A stretch of DNA of 64,000 nucleotides from an uncultured Gemmatimonadales bacterium (GTDB lineage: Bacteria; Gemmatimonadota; Gemmatimonadetes; Gemmatimonadales; GWC2-71-9): the NCBI GenBank assembly GCA_947259405.1, contig CAMYLY010000007.1:30906-94905 (forward strand), in the 5' to 3' direction. This document shows, piece after piece, positions 19,746-26,405 of the stretch. Each line of letters opens with the position of its first letter. Position 1 is the first letter of the stretch. The notes beneath the pieces are model-generated. The model searched no databases, was not told the DNA's origin, and was given only the letters and a program-made list of their open reading frames with translations. A program made the translations under genes and the position numbers.

Positions 19746-21755
19746 ATGCCACCCACCACCCTCCCGACCACCTGCCCCATGGACTGTCCCGACACCTGCA
19801 GTCTCGATGTGTCGGTGGTGAACGGGCGAGTACAAAGCATCGGGGCGGGGAGCGGGAATCCCGATACCGACGGGTTCATATGCACCAAGGTTCGGCGCTT
19901 CACGCGTCGGCAGTACCACGACGATCGCCTGTTGTATCCGGAGCGACGCATCGGTCCCAAGGGCAGCGGCCGCTATGAGCGCATCTCGTGGGACGACGCG
20001 ATCGGCGAGATCACAACTCGGTTTCGGGCGACGGCCGAGGAGTGGGGACCGGAGGCCATCCTCCCGTACCACTATGGCGGGTCGAACGGGAAGCTGAGCG
20101 ACGAGCGACTCGATCATCTCTACTTTGCGAAGCTCGGCGCCTCACGGTTGGGCAAGACGATCTGTGCGGTGCCGACGACGCTCGTCGCGCAGGGGATGTA
20201 CGGACGGATGCCGGGCGTGCCGTTCGCCGAATATGCCAACGCGCAGTGCATCGTGATCTGGGGTGCCAATCCCAAGGCATCCAACATCCACCTGGTCCCG
20301 TACCTCAAGGCGGCGAAACGCAACGGCGCGTTCGTCATCGTCGTCGATCCGGCGCGGAACTTCTCGGAGCAAGAGGTCGACCTCCACCTCGAGGTGCTGC
20401 CCGGCGCCGACCTGCCGCTCGCGCTCGGACTCATCAAGATCTGGCGCGATCGCGGCATGCTCGATTCCGTATTTCTTAAAGAGCACTGCGTCGATGCGGA
20501 TGCGTTGTTGAACGCCGCCAACGCATGGCCGGTCGACCGCGCGGCGGAGGCGGCCGGTGTCGCGCGGTCGGACATCGAGACCTTCGCCGAGCAATATGCG
20601 AAGGCGTCGCCCGCGGTTCTCAGGTGTGGGTGGGGGCTCGAGCGCAACGTGAACGGCGGTCAGGCCGTGGCGGCGGTGATCGCGATGCCGGCACTACTCG
20701 GCAAGTTCGGCGTGCCGGGCGGCGGCTACACGATGAGCAACGGCGGTGCGTACCGCTTCACGCACCCGCCCGTGCCCATCCCGGAGTGGCGCACGCGCGA
20801 GATCAACATGACGCAGCTGGGTGCGGTGTTGACCGAACCGCTCGACCCACCGGTCAAAGGTCTCTTTGTCTACAATGCCAACCCGGTGGCGACCACGCCG
20901 GACCAGAACCGTGTTATAAGAGGATTAGAGCGGGACGATCTCTTCACCGTCGTCTTCGACCAGGTCCGCACGGACACGGCGCGCTACGCGGACATCGTGC
21001 TTCCGGCGACGACGTTCCTTGAACACTGGGACGTCCGGGTGGCCTACGGTGCGTATGTGGTGGGCGGCACGCAGCCGGTGGTGACGCCCGAAGGCGAGCC
21101 GCAGTCGAACCACGACGTGTTCGCGGCATTAGGTCGCGCGATGGGGTGGGAGGACGAGCCGTTCCACTGGGATCAGGAGACCGCGTTTCGAAAAGTGGCG
21201 GAAGCCGTGTCGGCAAACGGCGATGCGATGGACGTGGATCGCCTCGCGGACGGCGCCGTGCAACGGACGTACACCGGCGGTGTCGTGCAGTTTGAGACCG
21301 TGTTCCCGCGCACGCCGGACAAGAAGGTCCATCTTACACCCGACGTGTTGGGGGCCGAGCCGTACCAGTATCGGGAGGTCGGCAACTCGGCGTTCCCACT
21401 GGCGCTCATCAGCCCGGCGAACGACAAGATGGTCTCGAGCAGTTTCGGCGAGTACAACTATCCCGAGCTGTTCGTGGACATGCACGAGGACGACGCAGCT
21501 GCGCGCGGCATTGCCGACCGTGACACCGTCCGCGTGTTCAACGACCTCGGCGAGGTCGTGTGCCGAGCGCGCGTGCGCGGCAAGGTACGGCGCGGGGTGG
21601 TGCTGATGCCGAAGGGTGCGTGGCGCAAGTCGTCCATGAACGGCATGACGTCGACGGCGCTCTGTCCGGCGACGGTGAACGAGGTCGGTGGGGCGGCGCG
21701 GTTCAACGACGCGAGAGTGGAGGTAGAGCCTCGTCCTTCGGGAGAGGGGACGTAG
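19746..21755 (+). CDS. Molybdopterin-dependent oxidoreductase (DMSO reductase superfamily)
   Basis: 669 residues. The N-terminus carries the 4Fe-4S motif C10-x3-C14-x3-C18-x27-C46 (CPMDCPDTC...FICTK), followed by the molybdopterin oxidoreductase domain and the C-terminal dinucleotide-binding domain (around 560-660, with the SSFGEYNYPELF and KGAWRKSSMNG segments). Cys140 (TICAVPTT) lies where the family places its Mo ligand and is a candidate for it. There is no Tat signal, so it is cytoplasmic. Substrate is uncertain; similar single-subunit proteins are annotated as formate dehydrogenase or nitrate reductase-like. No small subunit or chaperone gene adjoins it. ATG 19746 has TATCTT six bases upstream and no Shine-Dalgarno. 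Confidence 0.88.
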   Translation: MPPTTLPTTCPMDCPDTCSLDVSVVNGRVQSIGAGSGNPDTDGFICTKVRRFTRRQYHDDRLLYPERRIGPKGSGRYERISWDDAIGEITTRFRATAEEWGPEAILPYHYGGSNGKLSDERLDHLYFAKLGASRLGKTICAVPTTLVAQGMYGRMPGVPFAEYANAQCIVIWGANPKASNIHLVPYLKAAKRNGAFVIVVDPARNFSEQEVDLHLEVLPGADLPLALGLIKIWRDRGMLDSVFLKEHCVDADALLNAANAWPVDRAAEAAGVARSDIETFAEQYAKASPAVLRCGWGLERNVNGGQAVAAVIAMPALLGKFGVPGGGYTMSNGGAYRFTHPPVPIPEWRTREINMTQLGAVLTEPLDPPVKGLFVYNANPVATTPDQNRVIRGLERDDLFTVVFDQVRTDTARYADIVLPATTFLEHWDVRVAYGAYVVGGTQPVVTPEGEPQSNHDVFAALGRAMGWEDEPFHWDQETAFRKVAEAVSANGDAMDVDRLADGAVQRTYTGGVVQFETVFPRTPDKKVHLTPDVLGAEPYQYREVGNSAFPLALISPANDKMVSSSFGEYNYPELFVDMHEDDAAARGIADRDTVRVFNDLGEVVCRARVRGKVRRGVVLMPKGAWRKSSMNGMTSTALCPATVNEVGGAARFNDARVEVEPRPSGEGT

Positions 21756-21847
21756 GGGGCACAGGCGGAGCTGGAACCAGCGGCGCACGAATCCGTAGGG
21801 AGCGTGGGCCGTGTTTCCAGCTTGACGCTAACCGAAGGAGATTTCCG

Positions 21848-23278
21848 ATGTGGATCCCACTGATCGTGCGAAGGGTCATTGTTCTCACCGTGTTCATGTC
21901 TTCGGTGGCCGCTGTCCCCGGTGCTGCGCAGGCTCCTCAAGACATGCGGGCCGTGCTCATCACGGGAACCAGCTCTGGTATCGGACTTCGGATGACGGAA
22001 GTCCTCTCGCAGAACGGGTTCTTCGTGTACGCGGGAGCCCGCAAGGCCGAGGACCTCGCACGTCTGGACGCGATGGAAAACGTGAAGGCCGTGCGGCTGG
22101 ATGTCACGATCCAGAGTGAGATCGATGCCGCGGTGGAACTCGTGCGGGCAGAAGGAAGGGGGCTTTACGGGCTGATCAACAACGCGGGCGTCTCGGTCAT
22201 CGGGCCCATGATCGAGCAACGCGAAGAGGACATGATGTTCCTCCTCGACGTGAACCTGTTGGGGCCGTACCGCATCACGAAGGCCTTCGCGGACCTGCTC
22301 ATCGAGAGCGGGGGCCGCGTTATGACTGTCAGCTCCATCGCCGGCGTTCTGTCCGGCCCGTTCAGCGGCGCGTATAGCATGAGCAAGCATGGAGTCGAGG
22401 CTTACACCGACGCGCTCGCGGCGGAGCTAGGGCGCTTCGGCGTAGCAGTCGCCGCTGTCGAGCCCGGGAACTACAAGTCCCAAATCGTGGCCAACATGGT
22501 GGAGCGCATGAAGCGGACCGGCTACTCGGCCGAAGGATCCAGGTACGGCTCGATGCTGGACCTCATCACCGGCCCACTCGATCGGTCCCAATTTGACGAG
22601 CCCGACGACGTCGCGTTGGCGGCACTCGACTTCCTTACGAGCGACGAACCCAAGCGGCGCTACATGGTCGTCTCGAATCAGCTCGAGGCCGAGATCACCA
22701 TTCGGCAGGCGCTTCAAGAGCTGGTCCAGTTCAACGAACGGCATCGGTTCTCGTACTCCCGGGACGAACTGGTGCGGATGCTGGACGAGGTTCTCGGTAA
22801 TGCTCCGCCCACGTCGTCTGGCACCTCTGGCGGCAGCCTACAGGAGGCGGCCATGGGCGGCGATGTTCAGGCCGTTCGACAGCTCATCGCAGCCGGGGAG
22901 GACCTCAATGTGCGGGAGCCAATGGGAGGATCGAGTCCTCTCATGACCGCAGCCACGTTTGGCCATACCGAGGTGGCCCGGGTGCTGATCGAGGCGGGGG
23001 CTGATCTGGACCAACAGAACAACGACGGATCCACCGCGCTCATCTCGGCGGCGTTCTTCTGTCGAACCGAGATCGTCGAGGCCTTGCTCGCCGCCGGCGC
23101 CGACAAGAGCATCAGAAACAGCATGGGGTCGACGGCCCTGGACATCGTTGCCGCACCATTCGACGACGTCAAAGGCTTCTATGATTTCGTCGGGGAGATG
23201 CTCCGACCGTTCGGGCTCGAGCTGGACTACGATCGGATCAGAGCGACCCGTCCCAGAATCGCGGAGATGCTACGGTAG
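21848..23278 (+). CDS. Exported short-chain dehydrogenase with C-terminal ankyrin repeats
   Basis: 476 residues. ATG 21848 has AAGGAG seven bases upstream. A signal-like N-terminus (MWIPLIVRRVIVLTVFMSSV...GAAQA) precedes a complete SDR domain: TGTSSGIG (39-46), NNAG (111-114), an active-site S-x-Y176-x3-K180 (YSMSK) and the PG motif near 209. About 120 residues of linker follow, then ankyrin repeats (about 340-440; GGSSPLMTAATFGHTEVA and NNDGSTALISAAF type) and a short tail. An NAD(P)-type SDR with a signal peptide and ankyrin repeats is unusual, since nicotinamide cofactors are not normally free in the periplasm. The hydrophobic N-terminus may instead anchor it in the membrane. Confidence 0.88.
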   Translation: MWIPLIVRRVIVLTVFMSSVAAVPGAAQAPQDMRAVLITGTSSGIGLRMTEVLSQNGFFVYAGARKAEDLARLDAMENVKAVRLDVTIQSEIDAAVELVRAEGRGLYGLINNAGVSVIGPMIEQREEDMMFLLDVNLLGPYRITKAFADLLIESGGRVMTVSSIAGVLSGPFSGAYSMSKHGVEAYTDALAAELGRFGVAVAAVEPGNYKSQIVANMVERMKRTGYSAEGSRYGSMLDLITGPLDRSQFDEPDDVALAALDFLTSDEPKRRYMVVSNQLEAEITIRQALQELVQFNERHRFSYSRDELVRMLDEVLGNAPPTSSGTSGGSLQEAAMGGDVQAVRQLIAAGEDLNVREPMGGSSPLMTAATFGHTEVARVLIEAGADLDQQNNDGSTALISAAFFCRTEIVEALLAAGADKSIRNSMGSTALDIVAAPFDDVKGFYDFVGEMLRPFGLELDYDRIRATRPRIAEMLR

Positions 23279-23327
23279 CGCCTTCGGGTTCTTGGTCTCC
23301 GTCGGGAGAGGGAACGTAAACGTACGA

Positions 23328-23368
23328 AGAAAAGCCGAGGTGGGTTAGAACCCAGCCTCGGCTTTTCT
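23328..23368. terminator. Bidirectional intrinsic terminator
   Basis: A near-perfect inverted repeat: AGAAAAGCCGAGG pairs with CCTCGGCTTTTCT, and inside it TGGGTT pairs with AACCCA. The T-rich ends on both strands (CTTTTCT) allow termination of the SDR-ankyrin gene on the plus strand and of the tRNA on the minus strand. Confidence 0.85.
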
Positions 23369-23453
23369 GGCGTAGCAGAAGACGCTACACAAGCCTGACA
23401 AGCCTCAATCCAAGTCTAACTGTGCGCTTCGATGCCAACAATGGTGCGGCGGG

Positions 23454-23537
23454 TACCGGCGACAGGATTCGAACCTGTATGGGCTCTCGCCCGGAGGCTT
23501 GTCAGTCCTCTGCGTCTGCCAATTCCGCCACGCCGGT
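23454..23537 (-). tRNA. Class II tRNA with Leu-like body and GAC (Val) anticodon
   Basis: The minus strand folds as a cloverleaf: acceptor ACCGGCG/CGCCGGT, T8-G9, a Leu-type D arm (GCG...CGC with GGCGGAATTGGCAGACGC), anticodon arm GAGGA-CTGACAA-GCCTC, a long variable arm with a GGGC-GAGA-GCCC stem, T arm ACAGG-TTCGAAT-CCTGT, and discriminator A73. CCA is not encoded (CCC follows). The long variable arm, D arm and A73 are tRNA-Leu features. The anticodon bases (23503-23501) read GAC, which would decode Val GUC/GUU. The 31-39 pair of the anticodon stem is A-G, a mismatch. Pairing between flanks also extends the acceptor by three more base pairs. Functional status is uncertain. Confidence 0.75.
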
Positions 23538-23879
23538 ACCGCTTCCTTCGATTCGGCGGCCATGGCATCGTGACGCGGGCCCGACAAGTCTGCATCGAAA
23601 CCGCAGGTGCAAGGTGTGTTGGCTGGTGCGGGATCGTTTTGTTGCGGGTAAGGGTCAAATCGGGGCGGGACAACGCGTCGTTTTCGATGGCTGAAGCCAT
23701 CGCTCGGCGGCACCTTTGGCAGCCGACGCGCGAGCGATTACGGCCCTTTGCGAGCTCAACGCGTGACCGAGGAGTCGTCCTTCATCTGGACTTCAGAGAA
23801 AATCCATACTTCGTGGTTGACAGTGGCTGGTCTGGCCCTCATTTGAACCTGAGTCGACCAGTGTGGAAGGGGGGCAGCC
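23538..23879. other. Intergenic region between tRNA and octaheme gene
   Basis: I see no gene here. It contains copy B of the three-hairpin repeat (23685-23735). The upstream end (AAGGGGGGCAGCC at about 23866-23879) may serve as ribosome site for the octaheme lipoprotein. No clear promoter hexamers were found. Confidence 0.4.
23685..23735. repeat. Three-hairpin intergenic repeat, copy B
   Basis: First stem CGATGGC-TGAA-GCCATCG (23685-23702), identical to copy C and a covariant of copy A, followed by CTCGGCGG and a degenerate second stem (GGCACCTTTGGCAGCC region). The third stem is not clear, so this copy is the most decayed. Confidence 0.55.
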
Positions 23880-24782
23880 ATGCGCAGCGTGAAGATCTTA
23901 GCACCAATCCCGTTTGTCGCCGTCGCACTTCTCGTCGCGTGCGGAGATGCGAATGTCACGGCGCTCAATGAACTCGAGTCCGGAGTCGCGATCCCTACCG
24001 GCACTGTGGCGCTGCTGGTGGGTCCGCCCGATGACCACACGGCATGTCAGGACGACGTGGCGCACAAGCCGGGCCTCGAGGAGCCGTACACGTCCTCGTG
24101 CACGACCTGCCACGGATCTAACCTCACCGGGGATTACGGACCATCCTGCTACACCTGTCACGAAAAGGAATGGGAGGAGAGCAATCCGAACCCGCCGGTC
24201 GGCCACACGGTCGACAAGGACGGCGTGTTCCATGCGAGCGGATTGAAGGATCCGTACACCGCGTCGTGCACGACCTGTCACGGGTCGAGCCTCAGGGGTG
24301 ACATCGGACCGTCCTGCTATACGTGCCACGAAAAGGAATGGGAGGAGGAGAACCCGAATCCACCGACCGGCCACACGGTCGAGAAGGACGGCGTGTTCCA
24401 TGCGAGCGGATTGAAGGATCCCTACACCTCGTCGTGCACGACCTGTCATGGGCCAAGCCTCAGGGGTGATGTCGGACCGTCCTGCTATACGTGCCACGAA
24501 AAGGAATGGGACGAGCAGAACCCGAATCCCCCAGCGGGTCACACGGTCGAACAGGACGGCGTGTTCCACGCGCCCGGGCTGGACTCCCCATTTACGAACT
24601 GCGCGGCCTGTCACGGACCGAGCCTCATGGGAGACGCCGGGCCGTCGTGCTACTCGTGTCACGACCGCAAGTGGGAGGAATCCGTGGGAGCGTGTCGGGA
24701 TGACGATGCCGACGACGAACACGACGACGAACACGACGACGAGGACGACGACGAGGACGACGACGAGGAGGAGCACCGGTAG
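23880..24782 (+). CDS. Octaheme c-type cytochrome lipoprotein with acidic tail
   Basis: 300 residues. A lipobox (ALLVAC, Cys21) marks an exported lipoprotein. Eight CxxCH haem-binding motifs occur at residues 74, 90, 130, 146, 186, 202, 241 and 257, as CTTCH/CYTCH pairs in four tandem ~56-residue repeats (PYTSSCTTCHG...GPSCYTCHEKEWEE...NPNPP.GHTV..DGVFHA). The last ~27 residues are almost only Asp, Glu and His (from about 274). All haems should be covalently attached in the periplasm, so an electron-transfer role at the outer membrane or cell surface is likely. The repeats arose by internal duplication, with about 90% identity between units 2 and 3. I do not match it to a named family. Confidence 0.85.
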   Translation: MRSVKILAPIPFVAVALLVACGDANVTALNELESGVAIPTGTVALLVGPPDDHTACQDDVAHKPGLEEPYTSSCTTCHGSNLTGDYGPSCYTCHEKEWEESNPNPPVGHTVDKDGVFHASGLKDPYTASCTTCHGSSLRGDIGPSCYTCHEKEWEEENPNPPTGHTVEKDGVFHASGLKDPYTSSCTTCHGPSLRGDVGPSCYTCHEKEWDEQNPNPPAGHTVEQDGVFHAPGLDSPFTNCAACHGPSLMGDAGPSCYSCHDRKWEESVGACRDDDADDEHDDEHDDEDDDEDDDEEEHR

Positions 24783-25018
24783 CCCCGTACGTCCGTCGAC
24801 ACGTAGCACCGACCACGGGAGCGCCGCGCCTCCACGGCTGGACCACAGGCTGAGGCGAGGTCTAATGCGATGTGGCGGTGGCGTCCTGAGGTGCGGATTA
24901 GCGAGTGAACGGTCGCAGCAAGACGTTCGCTCCGATTGGCCGTGAAGTGGTTCGTCAGAACCAAGTCAGGTGCATGTTTCGCACATACGCTTCCACGTGA
25001 AGATCTGCTTCCTAGTCC

Positions 25019-25996
25019 ATGTTCCAGACCGACCTTGTTATTTGGCTCCAATCGCTAGGCTCGCCGATCGTGACGTGGCTGCTGTCTACCGTCACGCTGC
25101 TCGGCTATGCACCCGTCTACATCGCACTGATCATCACGTTGGCCTTCGGCATGCGCTTGCGTCCGAGCCTTGCGGTGCTCCTTGGGGTTCTGCTGACGGT
25201 ACTCGCGACAGAGACCCTGAAGACGACCTTCGCACTTCCCAGGCCCAGCGACATCGACGCTCGAGTACAAGAGCCGGGTGACGCCACGCAACCTATACCG
25301 GTCGTCGAGCGAGGTGGTGGCGCGGACTTCTGGGCATTGCCGACTGCCGACGCCATTGCGGCCGTCCGAGAAAAACCAGACCCGAGCTACGGATTGCCCT
25401 CTGGCCACGTCAGCATAGCCACGGTCTTCTTACTCGGCGTGGCGCTGTTCTTTCGGTCCAGGCCTGTGCTGGTGTTCGCTGCCTTCTGGATTCCGTTGAT
25501 GGCACTCTCGAGGATGTATCTGGGTCGGCACTTTCTTGCCGACGTACTCGGCGGTGTCGTCGTCGGTGTCCTCGGCGCCCTGGTCGCTGTCGCGCTACTT
25601 GGCCGGCACGACCGAGAGGAGCCTTCGCAAAATCCGGTAGCTGCCCTCACGCCTATAGCCCTGGTCAGCCTCTTGCTCCTGATCCTGATGCCGTTCGTTC
25701 CGTCGCTCGATGCCGAGAACGTGGGACGGTTCGTCGGCGCCGTCGTGGCGTACGGTGTAGTGCTCATCACAGGGTTTCCGTCCGACCGTGGTTCGCCGTG
25801 GCAACGCGGCGGGCGAATACTCACCGGCGTCGCAATGTACTTCGCGACGAGTGGACTCTTTGGCGCCTTGTTCGATGCAACGGGTTGGGAAGGCACCCGT
25901 GTTGGTGAGCTGTCGGTGGCGGTACTCATCATGGCGATCGGCTTGGCGGGCACCGTGGCCGTGGCGAGGAGGATACGACTGTACGTCCCCGCCTAG
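25019..25996 (+). CDS. PAP2-family membrane phosphatase
   Basis: 325 residues with about eight to nine membrane helices. The three PAP2 signature motifs are present in order: K-x6-RP (KTTFALPRP near 65-73), PSGH (LPSGHVS near 126) and SR-x5-H-x3-D (SRMYLGRHFLAD near 165). These form the catalytic site of lipid phosphatases such as undecaprenyl-diphosphate or phosphatidate phosphatases. The extra ~120 residues after the catalytic core contain four further helices. An insertion between motifs 1 and 2 (about 75-120) is likely periplasmic. Substrate not determinable. Confidence 0.9.
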   Translation: MFQTDLVIWLQSLGSPIVTWLLSTVTLLGYAPVYIALIITLAFGMRLRPSLAVLLGVLLTVLATETLKTTFALPRPSDIDARVQEPGDATQPIPVVERGGGADFWALPTADAIAAVREKPDPSYGLPSGHVSIATVFLLGVALFFRSRPVLVFAAFWIPLMALSRMYLGRHFLADVLGGVVVGVLGALVAVALLGRHDREEPSQNPVAALTPIALVSLLLLILMPFVPSLDAENVGRFVGAVVAYGVVLITGFPSDRGSPWQRGGRILTGVAMYFATSGLFGALFDATGWEGTRVGELSVAVLIMAIGLAGTVAVARRIRLYVPA

Positions 25997-26047
25997 GGTG
26001 TGACCAGACCTATCGCCCGTAGCTATGTCGAACGATCTTGCTAGGAA

Positions 26048-26405
26048 TGCGCAATCGTATCTCAAGGCTCCCGGTAGGCTCGCTTCTTCTGATCCTAGGC
26101 TGCGGTGACGGTCTGGCTCCGGATGCGACCCGATCGGCAAGCGCATCACGTACGAGACAGAAACCGCGGACGACAATGCCGCGCAGGTCGACCGCACCAT
26201 CGTGGGCGTGACTCGCAACGTACGCCACTATGAGTTGGAAAGCCCGTCGCGCATCCAGATGTACATCTCGATGGCGCAGAGTCGGCGGTCATGGACGACG
26301 TCCATGTACATCGTGGCCAAGACCGCGAGGCCTCCGATGGCGTTCATGGAACCGATACGCCGTGAGCTGACGGCGATGGTCCCGAGGGTCTGGCCCGAAG
26401 CCTAG
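26048..26405 (+). pseudogene. Frameshifted small lipoprotein gene
   Basis: ATG 26048 starts a lipoprotein signal (MRNRISRLPVGSLLLILGC, lipobox LILGC), then GDGLAPDA. This frame soon turns into low-quality sequence and stops at 26210-26212. A second frame, open from about 26130 to TAG 26403-26405, has strong coding character (KRITYETETADDNAAQVD, then RTIVGVTRNVRHYE and PRVWPEA) but no start or signal of its own. Joining the two near 26127-26135 gives a plausible ~118-residue lipoprotein. I conclude there is a one- or two-base frameshift, real or a sequencing error. Family unknown. Confidence 0.55.

Noticed and set aside
23422..23971. Several open frames across the tRNA gene
   Set aside because: Phantom frames of the kind often predicted over tRNA genes; the cloverleaf explains the sequence.
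24050..24680. Regular repeats that might suggest a CRISPR array
   Set aside because: The repeats are ~168 bases long, in frame, without spacers, and encode the haem-binding units of the octaheme protein.
24690..24780. GAC/GAG-rich low-complexity stretch as a simple sequence repeat
   Set aside because: It is in frame with the octaheme gene and encodes its acidic tail, so it is described there.
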